A DNA stretch of 64,000 nt from Arthrobacter saudimassiliensis (GTDB lineage: Bacteria; Actinomycetota; Actinomycetes; Actinomycetales; Micrococcaceae), in NCBI GenBank assembly GCA_900016675.1, contig LN483072.1, positions 640,052-704,051 of the forward strand. The letters are read 5' to 3'. Positions 6,702 to 14,929 of the stretch are shown here, piece by piece. A program made the translations under genes and the position numbers. Each line of letters starts with the position of its first letter. Position 1 is the first letter of the stretch. The notes beneath the pieces are model-generated. The model made no database searches, was not told the origin of the DNA, and saw only the letters and a program-made list of their open reading frames with translations.

Positions 6702-8267
6702 ATGCGTGTCGAAGAGCTCGCCTCCGACCCCGAGCTGGGCATGACCCTGAGGGCCGGAATGGGATCCCCGCGCCTGGGCCGGTCCATCACCTGGTGCGCC
6801 CCGACCGAGCACATGGATCCCACGCCCTTCCTGAGCGTCAACGCCCTGGTCCTGACGCAGGGCATGGGGTTGAACATCCGCGACTACCGTACCTGGGCGG
6901 CCTACGTCGAGCGGCTGGCCGCGGTCCCGATCGCTGCGCTGGTCTTCGGGCTGGGCGCCGCGCACCGGCAGCTGCCGGAGGGCCTGGTGAAGGCGTGCGC
7001 CGAACATGACCTGCCGCTGCTGGAACTGTGCGCCGACGTTCCGTTTGTGGTGGTCATGCGGCGGGTTGAGGAACGCCTCGGTGCGGAGCGGTTCAATGAG
7101 CTGCGCTCGGGCTGGGAGCTCGCGGATACCTGCGCCCGGATGGCCAGCGGCGGCGCGTCCCTGGCCGACGTACTGGCTGAAGTGGCCGGGACCGTGGGCG
7201 GCAGGGCGAGCATCACCGACAGCGCCGGCTACGAGCTGGTGGCCGCCGGCGAGCGCGGCGGACGAAGGGGCCGGACGGCGCTGCGGATGCCGAGCACCGA
7301 GACGGAGCGCTTCCAGCTGCGGATCGAAGGCGTCGATACGTCCATGCTGCTGCAGCCCCTGCTGGGGCCGGTGGCCGGGGTCCTGGCGATGCAGCTGAGC
7401 TATACCCTCAGCTCGCGGTCGGCTCTGCACTCCTCCGACGCCCTCCGTTGGTTCGAGCTGCTGCTCGAGGCGTCGCCGCAGAACCGCGGCGAGGTGCGGG
7501 CGCGGGCGGCAGGACTGGGGTTCGACGTCGACGCACCGTGGCAGTGCGTCCAGGTCTCGGCGCCGGAGGGGACGGCCTGGGCCAAGCTCCGATCAGTGGC
7601 CTGGCGTATCCGCGCGGCCCTGGACGCCCCCGGCCGCCCGGTCCGCTTCATGGAGGAGGAAGGGGGCACGACCATGGTGCTGCAGCATGCGCAGCACCGG
7701 CAGCCGCGGGCCCTGGCGGAGCTGCTGGCCGGCTGCGCCCGGGACGTCCCCGAATTCTCCATCTGCGTCGCCGCCGGCGAGAGCCTGGAGGACCTTCCAC
7801 TCAGCCTGCTCCTGCTGCGCCGCTCCCAGGCCGGCCCCGGAGTGCACTGCGCCGGGCAGGCCGACCTGCAGGCCATTGTCCAGGGCCTGCCGGCGGCAGG
7901 ACTGGAATCCCTGGCCCGCCGGCTGCTGGGGGACGTGCTCCTGCCGTCCAACGCGGCCCTGCTGCAGACGCTGCGCTCCTATCTCAGGAACAGCGGCAAC
8001 ACGGGACGGACCTGCGGTGAGCTGTTCATTCACCGCAACACCCTCGCCTACCGGCTGCGCCGCCTCAGGGAACTCCTGGGGGTGGACCTGGAGGACGGAG
8101 AGGTCCGGGCCACCTGCCTGCTCGCGCTGTCGGTGGTGGGAGCAGCCGGCGGGCATGGCGCAGCGGTACGGCCTAGCCCGGGTTCGCCGGGAGGAACCAC
8201 CGGACCCGCGGCGGTTCCGTCAGGTGCTGCTCCGCCTGCTGGATCAGTGCCCGGTCCTCGCCGGTGA
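6702..8267 (+). CDS. PucR-family transcriptional regulator, probable activator of the pxp operon
   Basis: 521 residues with PucR architecture. The N-terminal sensor (VEELASDPELGMTLRAG ... FLSVNALVLTQG, about residues 1-125) is the PucR purine-catabolism-like domain. A variable middle domain follows. The C-terminal PucR helix-turn-helix (LLQTLRSYLRNSGNTGRTCG ... IHRNTLAYRLRRLRELLGVDL) lies near residues 425-475. Relatives control purine, amino acid or proline catabolism and often neighbour pxp genes. ATG 6702 follows AGGAGGA. An extra Gly/Pro/Ala-rich tail of about 40 residues after the HTH runs 95 bases into the oppositely transcribed MFS gene, so the two 3' ends overlap. Confidence 0.88.
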   Translation: MRVEELASDPELGMTLRAGMGSPRLGRSITWCAPTEHMDPTPFLSVNALVLTQGMGLNIRDYRTWAAYVERLAAVPIAALVFGLGAAHRQLPEGLVKACAEHDLPLLELCADVPFVVVMRRVEERLGAERFNELRSGWELADTCARMASGGASLADVLAEVAGTVGGRASITDSAGYELVAAGERGGRRGRTALRMPSTETERFQLRIEGVDTSMLLQPLLGPVAGVLAMQLSYTLSSRSALHSSDALRWFELLLEASPQNRGEVRARAAGLGFDVDAPWQCVQVSAPEGTAWAKLRSVAWRIRAALDAPGRPVRFMEEEGGTTMVLQHAQHRQPRALAELLAGCARDVPEFSICVAAGESLEDLPLSLLLLRRSQAGPGVHCAGQADLQAIVQGLPAAGLESLARRLLGDVLLPSNAALLQTLRSYLRNSGNTGRTCGELFIHRNTLAYRLRRLRELLGVDLEDGEVRATCLLALSVVGAAGGHGAAVRPSPGSPGGTTGPAAVPSGAAPPAGSVPGPRR

Positions 8268-9741
8268 TCCGCTGGTGCTCCTGGCGCAGGTACTGGCGCC
8301 ACGTGGGCACCTCGTAAATCTCCCGGAACTGTTCCGCGTCCGTCACCGAGCGCACCAGCTCCCATCCGGTCGCTCCGGTCCGGAGGCGGACCAGGCGAAC
8401 CTCCTGCATGGCTTCGGTGAAGGCCTCCAGCTCCCCCTCCGCCACCTCATAGGCCACCAGCAGGGTCACCGGGCCGGCGTCCGGCCGGGGAGCAGCGTCT
8501 TCGTCGAGGTCCAGGTCGAGCTCCGGCTCCGGCACCGAGCGGTCCAGCCGCCCGGTGCCGGGCAGCAGCGGCAGCACCAGGACGCTCGCACCGGCCAGGA
8601 GCAGGAGGACGGCGGTGAAGGTCAGCACGGCCGAATACCCGTACCGCGTGGCCGCTGAGCCCCAGAACAGGGCCGCCAGGCCCTGGCTGCCGCTGTTGAC
8701 CATGAGATAGACGGCCAGCCCGCGGGCCCGCACCCACTCCGGAAGGGTCAGCTGCATCGCGGCGTTAAGGGTGGAGAAGGTGCTGATCCAGGCCAGGCCT
8801 CCGACGAGCAGCAGCAGCCCCAGGGGCACCGGGGGCAGGTGCCCGGCTCCCCACGCGGCGGCGCCGAACACGCCGGCCGCCGCTCCCAGGACCAGGCTGT
8901 CCGGCAGCTTCCGGATCCGTGGCAGCAGCACCACCCCCGCCACCGCGCCGGCCCCCAGGCAGCCCAGCAGCAGCCCGTAGCCGGTGGACCCGAGCCGAAG
9001 GTGGCCGTCCACCGCCACCGGCAGCAGGGCATAGAGCGAGCTGGCCGGCACCATGAACAGGACCACCCGCAGCAGGATCCGCCGGATGCGGGGAGCTGCC
9101 CGGATGTACCGCAGCCCTGCCGCGAACGCTTCACCGAGCCGCTCGCGTTCCTCCTCCAGGGGCGGGGACCGCCAGGCATAAATGGCGGCGGCGGTGCCGA
9201 CGAACGAGAGCGTGTTGAGCCCGAAGACGAAGGCGGGGCCGGCCAGGGAGACCAGGACGCCGGCGACCGCCGGCCCCACCGCACGGGCCGCGTTCATCGC
9301 CGCGCTGCCCAGCGCCGAAGCGGCCTGGATCTCGCGCCGCGGCACCAGCGAGGGGATGATGGCCTGCCACGCCGGTGAGCTGATCGCCATCCCGCAGCCG
9401 ATGAGGAACGTGTAGAGCAGCAGGCTGTCCGGCGCCATCCGCCCGAGGGCGGTCAGCACGGTCAGGATCCCGGCCGCCGCCGCGGCGAACAGGTTGGCGC
9501 CGAGGACCAGCAGCCGGCGGTCGAACGCGTCCGCCAGGACGCCGGCCACCAGGCCGAGCAGCAGCGCAGGAAACAGGTTCGCCGTCTGCACCAGGGAGAT
9601 CAGGGCGGGATTGGCTCCGGATTCGACCAGGAACCACTGCGCGCCCACGGTCTGCATCCAGGTTCCGATGTTCGAGCCCAGCTGCGCGAGCCAGAGGACC
9701 AGGAACATCCGCCGCCGCAGCGGCGCCCAGGGTGACTCCAT
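8173..9741 (-). CDS. MFS exporter of the EntS/MFS_3 type with C-terminal soluble domain
   Basis: 522 residues. Residues 1-400 show about ten to twelve hydrophobic segments and the MFS loop motif GVLADAFDRRLLVLG after helix 2, with WLAQLGSNIGTWMQTVGAQWFL in helix 1, as in the MFS_3 (EntS-like) family of proton-driven exporters. Residues 405-522 form a cytoplasmic domain (VTLLVAYEVAEGELEAFTEAM ... YEVPTWRQYLRQEHQRIT) that resembles the antibiotic-monooxygenase-like ferredoxin fold found at the end of many family members. The substrate is unknown. It starts 33 bases after the CHAD gene and is probably cotranscribed with it; its 3' end overlaps the PucR gene tail to tail. Confidence 0.85.
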   Translation of the reverse strand: MESPWAPLRRRMFLVLWLAQLGSNIGTWMQTVGAQWFLVESGANPALISLVQTANLFPALLLGLVAGVLADAFDRRLLVLGANLFAAAAAGILTVLTALGRMAPDSLLLYTFLIGCGMAISSPAWQAIIPSLVPRREIQAASALGSAAMNAARAVGPAVAGVLVSLAGPAFVFGLNTLSFVGTAAAIYAWRSPPLEEERERLGEAFAAGLRYIRAAPRIRRILLRVVLFMVPASSLYALLPVAVDGHLRLGSTGYGLLLGCLGAGAVAGVVLLPRIRKLPDSLVLGAAAGVFGAAAWGAGHLPPVPLGLLLLVGGLAWISTFSTLNAAMQLTLPEWVRARGLAVYLMVNSGSQGLAALFWGSAATRYGYSAVLTFTAVLLLLAGASVLVLPLLPGTGRLDRSVPEPELDLDLDEDAAPRPDAGPVTLLVAYEVAEGELEAFTEAMQEVRLVRLRTGATGWELVRSVTDAEQFREIYEVPTWRQYLRQEHQRITGEDRALIQQAEQHLTEPPRVRWFLPANPG

Positions 9742-9774
9742 CTCCGATGCTCCCTCCGGAGGGCGGAAGGCGGC

Positions 9775-10779
9775 TCAGCGCACCTTCGGAAAATCGGCCC
9801 AGGCCGCCTCGAACTCCCGCCTGGCCGCGGCGGCCCGCTGCTGCTCGATCGCGTGCAGCCGGCCGAAGGTGAAGGCGTTGACGCCGCTGCGGGCCCCGGA
9901 CGCGCCGAAGGTGCGCAGGTATCCTGCCGCGACCACCGCGTCCTGGTGCTCGCCCAGGATCTTCTGCAGCCGTTCGGCGGCGGCAGCCACCTTGCCCGCC
10001 GGCCCGGGGTCGACGCCGGCCCACACCTCCGCCGAATAGCGCAGCCGTTTGGCGGCCTTGCGGGCCGTGTGAAGTGCCTCCTCGCCGTCTCCGTGGGCCG
10101 GCCCGCTGCCGGTCCCGTCTCGGGCCGGTGCCGCCGCCAGGGCCGCCTTCACATGGCGCTTCAGCCGGCGGCGCTGCCGGCGCACGACGTCGCGGCCGCC
10201 CCGGCCGGCAGGGCCGGCGGCCGCAGCCTGCCGCTGCGGCCCGCGGAGCAGGTTCTCCAGGTCCTGCAGCAGCTGCCCGTACCGCTGCCCGGCAAGCAGC
10301 TCCAGCAGCTGTGCCCTGGCCGCCGCCTGCTCGGCCAGCAGCTCCTCATCGATCCGCCGGGCGGTGCCGCCCACCACCAGCTCGGGTGCCTGGGCCGAGA
10401 GCAGCGCCCGGAACCGGCCGTGCATCACCTGCGGATCCCGCACCTGCCCCAGGGCACCGGCTATCCAGCGCAGTTCCCCGCGCAGCCGCAGCGCGGGCTG
10501 CTCGGCGAGGACGGACCCGTAGCCGGCCAGCGCCGACCGCATCCGCCGGGTGGCAACGCGCATCTTATGCACGGCGTCGTCCTCCCCGGCCCGCACCCGG
10601 GGGTCCTGGCTGAGCAGCTCCCGGTACTGCCGGCGCAGGTAGTCGAGCAGCAGGTCGCCGAGCTGCTGCGGCCCGTCGGCAGCCGGCAGGGCAGCGGAGC
10701 GCGCGGTGAGAACCTGGACGGCGGAAGCGGCGTGGTTCTCCGAAGGGGGGCCTGCGGCGGCGCGGGAAGCGGAAACCAT
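9775..10779 (-). CDS. CHAD domain protein
   Basis: 334 residues. The conserved CHAD opening is present: DDAVHKMRVATRRMRSALAGYG near residues 65-90. The second helical repeat carries HTARKAAKRLRYSAEVWAG near 235, with the basic and histidine residues the domain uses to bind inorganic polyphosphate. CHAD proteins associate with polyphosphate granules; no CYTH or triphosphatase domain is fused here. A TATACT box sits five bases before the ATG, so the mRNA is probably leaderless. The MFS exporter follows at 33 bases. Confidence 0.9.
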   Translation of the reverse strand: MVSASRAAAGPPSENHAASAVQVLTARSAALPAADGPQQLGDLLLDYLRRQYRELLSQDPRVRAGEDDAVHKMRVATRRMRSALAGYGSVLAEQPALRLRGELRWIAGALGQVRDPQVMHGRFRALLSAQAPELVVGGTARRIDEELLAEQAAARAQLLELLAGQRYGQLLQDLENLLRGPQRQAAAAGPAGRGGRDVVRRQRRRLKRHVKAALAAAPARDGTGSGPAHGDGEEALHTARKAAKRLRYSAEVWAGVDPGPAGKVAAAAERLQKILGEHQDAVVAAGYLRTFGASGARSGVNAFTFGRLHAIEQQRAAAARREFEAAWADFPKVR

Positions 10780-10784
10780 GGCTC

Positions 10785-10790
10785 AGTATA
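10785..10790 (-). promoter_or_regulatory. -10 box of a probably leaderless CHAD transcript
   Basis: On the minus strand TATACT-GAGCC-ATG: a near-consensus -10 hexamer ends five bases before the start codon, so transcription would begin at or within a base of the A of ATG. No Shine-Dalgarno sequence is present and no convincing -35 element is seen. Confidence 0.55.
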
Positions 10791-10940
10791 GGGCGGCGGA
10801 TCGCGGCCACGGCAGGACCCGACGGCAGGTCCGCCGGCCAGCCGCTGAACTGCGGCCCCGCCCTGTTCGCCCGGCGGCCGGTGCCGGTAGCATCGGCCCG
10901 TCCGCGCCGTCGATGCCGGCACTGCCGGGGAAGGAACGCC

Positions 10941-11927
10941 GTGAGCCCCATGCAGTACGTGAAGCTCGGTGCCTCCGGCGCCGCCGTCTCCGCTCTGGGC
11001 CTTGGCTGCCTCAGCTTTGGGGACCCGGACCGGGGCAGCCATTCCTGGACGCTGCGGGAGGATGCCGCCTCCGCCGTCATCCGCGCAGCGCTTGAGGCGG
11101 GCATCAACTTCTTCGACACCGCCAACGTCTATTCCGCGGGCGACAGCGAACGCATCCTGGGCACCGTGCTGAACCGCCATGCCCGGCGTGAGGAGGTAGT
11201 GGTCGCGACCAAGGTGCACGGCCAGATGGCCCCCGGTCCCAACGGGTGGGGCCTGTCCCGCAAGCACATCCGCTGGCAGGTGGAACAAAGCCTGAAGCGT
11301 CTGGGCACCGACTACATCGACCTGTACCAGGTCCACCGCTGGGACGACACCACGCCGCTGGAGGAAACCCTGGAGGCCCTCGATTCGCTGGTCCGGGACG
11401 GGCTGGTCCTCTACCTGGGCGCCTCAAGCATGCACGCCTGGCAGTTCGGCAAGGCCCTGTGCCTGCAGCGCCAGTACGGGTGGGCTCCCTTCGTCACCAT
11501 GCAGGACCACTACAACCTCATCTACCGCGAAGAGGAACGGGAAATGTTCCCGCTCCTGGCCGACGCCGGCGTCGGCGCCCTGCCCTACTGCACCCTGGCC
11601 TGCGGCCGGCTGGCCCGGGATCCGGACGCCGAGACGCCGCGGCGGCGCCGGGACGAGCGCGCCGAGATGCTGTACCGGCAGGCCGGGGCCGCGGATCGGC
11701 GGATCTGTGCGGCCGTCGCCGAGGTCGCCGCCGAACTCGGCGCCTCCCGCGCCCAGGTGGCCCTGGCCTGGGTGCTGGCCAACCCCCTGGTCACCGCCCC
11801 GCTGATCGGCGTGACCTCCGTGGCCCAGCTGACGGAGGACCTCGGGGCCCTGGACCTGGTGCTGGACGACGACCAGCTGCGCCGGCTCGGGGAAGGCTAC
11901 GTGCCGCACGCCGTCGTCGGGCTGTGA
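10941..11927 (+). CDS. Aldo/keto reductase
   Basis: 328 residues of the AKR superfamily, an NADPH-dependent reductase of carbonyl compounds with a TIM barrel. The catalytic tetrad is visible: Asp59 and Tyr64 in NFFDTANVYSAGDSE, Lys91 in VVATKVHG and His132 in LYQVHRWD. The cofactor-binding end contains LACGRLARD and ALAWVLANPLVTAPLIGVTS, as in the AKR11/YghZ-like groups. GTG 10941 is taken as start because AAGGA lies about five bases upstream; ATG 10950 is the alternative. It stands alone downstream of the divergent CHAD gene. The substrate is unknown. Confidence 0.88.
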   Translation: MSPMQYVKLGASGAAVSALGLGCLSFGDPDRGSHSWTLREDAASAVIRAALEAGINFFDTANVYSAGDSERILGTVLNRHARREEVVVATKVHGQMAPGPNGWGLSRKHIRWQVEQSLKRLGTDYIDLYQVHRWDDTTPLEETLEALDSLVRDGLVLYLGASSMHAWQFGKALCLQRQYGWAPFVTMQDHYNLIYREEEREMFPLLADAGVGALPYCTLACGRLARDPDAETPRRRRDERAEMLYRQAGAADRRICAAVAEVAAELGASRAQVALAWVLANPLVTAPLIGVTSVAQLTEDLGALDLVLDDDQLRRLGEGYVPHAVVGL

Positions 11928-12050
11928 CCGGGACCGATGGGCGGGCCGCCGGCCGTTCGGGCGGTAGGGTGGAAGCTCCTTGCCCCGGCGCCGTCGACGG
12001 GGCGATGCTTAGCGGTGATCCGTTCCCGCCGAACCGTCTGAAAGGTGCCG

Positions 12051-12422
12051 ATGACCGTCCTTGTGCTGTGGCTGCTGCAGCTGGTGCTGGCCATCCTGTT
12101 CGCCGGGCTCGGCCTCATGAAACTGGTCCAGCCCTATCGGCGGCTGACCCGCAGTCTGCGCTGGCCGGCGGATTTCACTCCCGCCACGGTCAAGGTGATC
12201 GGCGGAGCGGAGCTGCTGGGCGCCGTCGGGCTGATCCTTCCGGTGGCGGTGGACCGGTATGAGGTGCTCACCCCGGTGGCGGCCCTGGCCCTGGCCGTGC
12301 TGATGGCGCTCGCCATCAGGGTGCATGTGCGCCGCCGCGAAAGGAACATGGTCACCCTGCCGGCCATCCTGCTGGGCCTGAACCTGCTGGTTGCCGCGGG
12401 GCGGTTCGCGGAGTACCTGTGA
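12051..12422 (+). CDS. DoxX-like small membrane protein
   Basis: 123 residues with four hydrophobic segments (residues about 3-20, 45-65, 74-92, 100-118). The segment ILFAGLGLMKLVQPYRRL after helix 1, with a paired Gly-Lys, is typical of DoxX/DoxD-like proteins, as is VIGGAELLGAVGLILP in helix 2. ATG 12051 follows AAAGG by five bases. Its stop overlaps the next start by four bases (GTGA), so the two genes are translationally coupled. The biochemical function of this family is poorly defined. Confidence 0.75.
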   Translation: MTVLVLWLLQLVLAILFAGLGLMKLVQPYRRLTRSLRWPADFTPATVKVIGGAELLGAVGLILPVAVDRYEVLTPVAALALAVLMALAIRVHVRRRERNMVTLPAILLGLNLLVAAGRFAEYL

Positions 12423-13390
12423 GCGAGGCCGCCGATGCCGCCGCGGAGGGACCCCTGGCCGAAGCGGTGGCCGAACTCTACGCCCTGCTTCCGGGCGACT
12501 TCACCGCGGCGCGCAACGCACGGGCGGCCGCGGCGGGCCGGAACGGGGAGAAGGACCTGGCGCAGCGCATCAAGGCGCTGTCCAAACCCTCCGCCGCCGC
12601 CTGGCTGGTCAATATGCTGACCCGGCACCGGCGGGAGGAGCTCGATTCGGTGCTTGAACTGGGCGCCGCGCTGCGCGAGGCGCAGGAGGACCTGGATCCG
12701 CGCGAGATGCGCCGGCTGAGCACCGAGCGCCAGCGGCTGCTGCGGGCCATGGCCCGGGATGCGCAGCAGCTGGCCGCCGAACTGGGCCAGCAGGTCAGCA
12801 ACACCGTGGCCGGGGAGGCGGAGCAGACGCTGTGGGCGGCGATGACGGACGCCGACGCAGCCGCAGTGGTGGCGTCCGGCCAGCTGGTCCGGCCCCTGAC
12901 GGCCAGCGGCTGGGGCAGCGTGGAGGTCGACGGCGCCGTGGCCGTGCCTGGCCTGGTGCAGGCCGCCGGCGCTCCGGCCGGAAAGCGCTCCCGCACCGCC
13001 CCGGCCAAGCGACCGTCGCGGCAGGAGAAAGCGAGCGCCCGAAGCGCCGAGGAAAAGCGCCGGCGGGCCGAGCAGGCCCGTGCCCTGCGCGCGGCGAAGG
13101 CCGAGCTGGCGGACGCGGAGCAGCAGGCCGGCCGCGCGGAGGAGGAATTCTCGTCGCTGCAGGCCGATGTCGACGCGCTGGGCGCGGAGCGTGACGCCGT
13201 GTCCGATGACCTGGAGGACCTGAGGGAACAGCTGCGCCGGCTGGAGCAGGAGCTCGCCGGCCTGGACCGCCGCGCCGGCACCCTGGAACGGCGGCGGGAC
13301 ACGGCGCGGCGGGCGGCCCGTGCGGCCGGCCGGGCGGTGGACCGCGCCCGGCAGCGCGTCGAGGAGCTCGACGACGGGGCGGACGGCTAG
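12419..13390 (+). CDS. Hypothetical coiled-coil protein
   Basis: 323 residues without a recognised catalytic motif. An N-terminal helical region (residues 1-170) contains FTAARNARAAAAG and IKALSKPSAAAWLVNMLTRHRREELD, seen in a group of uncharacterised actinobacterial proteins. A basic Pro/Ala-rich linker (about 185-215) follows, then a long continuous coiled coil (about 215-320) with heptads such as LEDLREQLRRLEQELAGLDRR. No signal peptide or membrane segment. It starts within the stop of the DoxX-like gene. Function unknown; a structural or scaffolding role is only a guess from the coiled coil. Confidence 0.7.
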   Translation: MSEAADAAAEGPLAEAVAELYALLPGDFTAARNARAAAAGRNGEKDLAQRIKALSKPSAAAWLVNMLTRHRREELDSVLELGAALREAQEDLDPREMRRLSTERQRLLRAMARDAQQLAAELGQQVSNTVAGEAEQTLWAAMTDADAAAVVASGQLVRPLTASGWGSVEVDGAVAVPGLVQAAGAPAGKRSRTAPAKRPSRQEKASARSAEEKRRRAEQARALRAAKAELADAEQQAGRAEEEFSSLQADVDALGAERDAVSDDLEDLREQLRRLEQELAGLDRRAGTLERRRDTARRAARAAGRAVDRARQRVEELDDGADG

Positions 13391-13406
13391 CCCGCCGCCG
13401 CTGCCT

Positions 13407-14459
13407 TCAGGCCCGCATGGCCTCGGCAGGCTGCCGCAGCGCCCCCAGCCGGCTGCGGATCCGGGCCAGGTCCGTGGGATGCCCGGCGCCCGGCGCGTCG
13501 TCGCCCAGATCGGGCAGCCCCAGCAGGTCCAGCCGGCAGCCGGCGTCGTAGAGCACATCGACCAGGTTCCCGAAGCGCTTCCACCCGTCGGGGTTGTCGG
13601 TGCGTGCCGACGGAACGTCGTCGAGCACCCAGTGCCGGTACTGCCCGGCCAGCAGCAGGTAGTCCGAGGGCGCTGACGGGGCCAGGCAGAGGTCCTCGAA
13701 GCGAAACCACAGCTGGTCCCCGGCGCGCTGCGCTTCGAGTGCCCGGGTGCCGGGGCGCAGCGTGGCGTGTTCCGCAGCGGAGGGCCGCGCCAGGCCGGCC
13801 GCCTCCAGCGCGCCGGCGTCCGGCTCGGGCAGGTGCCAGCCGGCGGCGAAGCCCGTCCTGCGCACGGTCGGCAGGGTGCGGTAGTCCGTGCCGGCGTCGA
13901 GCGCCACGACCTCCAGATCTGCGGTCAGTGCCCGGATCGCCGGCTCCATCAGGTGGTGGAACAGCGGATCCGGGAGCAGGTCCTGCGGCGGATAGTTGGA
14001 GGTGGCAAGCAGGGTGATCCGCCGGGCCCGCAGCTGCTCCAACAGCCGGGTCACGAACATGCCGTCCGCGGGATCGCCGACGTGGAACTCATCGAAGCAC
14101 AGCACCCGGACCTCCCCGAGCAGCTCGTCAAGGGCCTGGGCGAACGCCGACCGCTCCGCGGTCCGGCCGGCTGCGGTCCGGGCGGCAAACACCTTCGCGT
14201 GCAGGTCCCGGAAAAAGGCGTGGAAGTGGACGCGCCGTGCCGCCGGGCCTGCGCCTGCTTCGGCCGCCGCTTCGATGACGGCTGCCGCCAGCCAGCTCTT
14301 GCCCCGGCCCGGCGGGCCCCAGACGTACAGGCCCCTGCCGCCCGGGGCGAGGGCGTCGAGCATCCGGTCAAGCAGGTGGAGCTGGCCGTCGTCGAGCACC
14401 AGGGCCTCGCGCCCGGCCCGCTCGAGGATCGTCCGCCGCAGCTGTGCCTTTGTTGCCAT
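13407..14459 (-). CDS. zapE: ZapE/AFG1-family cell division ATPase
   Basis: 350 residues of the ZapE (AFG1/LACE1) P-loop family. Walker A is GPPGRGKS (residues 48-55), Walker B VLCFDEFHVGDPAD (about 118-131), followed by LLATSNYPPQDLLPD, the family's sensor segment with the TSN-PP-L pattern. In E. coli ZapE binds FtsZ and affects Z-ring stability under stress; actinobacterial orthologues are less studied. ATG 14459. The gene converges with the coiled-coil gene with only 16 bases between stops, and no clear terminator is seen there. Confidence 0.88.
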   Translation of the reverse strand: MATKAQLRRTILERAGREALVLDDGQLHLLDRMLDALAPGGRGLYVWGPPGRGKSWLAAAVIEAAAEAGAGPAARRVHFHAFFRDLHAKVFAARTAAGRTAERSAFAQALDELLGEVRVLCFDEFHVGDPADGMFVTRLLEQLRARRITLLATSNYPPQDLLPDPLFHHLMEPAIRALTADLEVVALDAGTDYRTLPTVRRTGFAAGWHLPEPDAGALEAAGLARPSAAEHATLRPGTRALEAQRAGDQLWFRFEDLCLAPSAPSDYLLLAGQYRHWVLDDVPSARTDNPDGWKRFGNLVDVLYDAGCRLDLLGLPDLGDDAPGAGHPTDLARIRSRLGALRQPAEAMRA

Positions 14460-14635
14460 GTTCCAGTTCTAGCCCGGCCCGGACCGCCGGGCCAAAGCGG
14501 GCGGATGCGGGGGCCGGCGAATACGCACCGCAAATTCGACCTATTTAATGCGTGCCGCCGGTGATAGCTTGGCCGAAGGGGACCTTGGAACCGGGGACCA
14601 GACCCGGCTCCACCACTGCGGATCCGGGAGGACTC

Positions 14636-14929
14636 ATGACCGACCATCTCGCCAATGTCAGCACCTGCGCGGTGCACGACTGTTCCTTCAACCACCACGA
14701 TGACTGCACGGCGTACGCCATTACGGTCAGCGGCGCCAGGGACCACGCAAGCTGCGCGACCTTCATCGACACCTCCCAGAGCGGCGGGCTGCCCAAGGTC
14801 CTCGCCCATGTGGGTGCCTGCCAGCGCTCCGAGTGCCGGTTCAACGACCACCTGATGTGCGACGCCCAAGGCGTCCGGGTGGGCCCCGGAGCGGAAAAGG
14901 CGGACTGCCTGACCTACCAGCCCCGGTGA
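14636..14929 (+). CDS. DUF1540 cysteine-rich small protein
   Basis: 97 residues holding two copies of a short Cys motif. Each has C-x4-C (CAVHDC, CQRSEC), a third Cys six to seven residues on and a fourth about fifteen residues further, as in DUF1540. The eight cysteines suggest metal binding. ATG 14636 follows GGGAGG by five bases; the longer upstream reading is not needed. The TGA overlaps the next GTG by four bases, so it is coupled to the HNH nuclease gene. The role is unknown. Confidence 0.85.
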   Translation: MTDHLANVSTCAVHDCSFNHHDDCTAYAITVSGARDHASCATFIDTSQSGGLPKVLAHVGACQRSECRFNDHLMCDAQGVRVGPGAEKADCLTYQPR

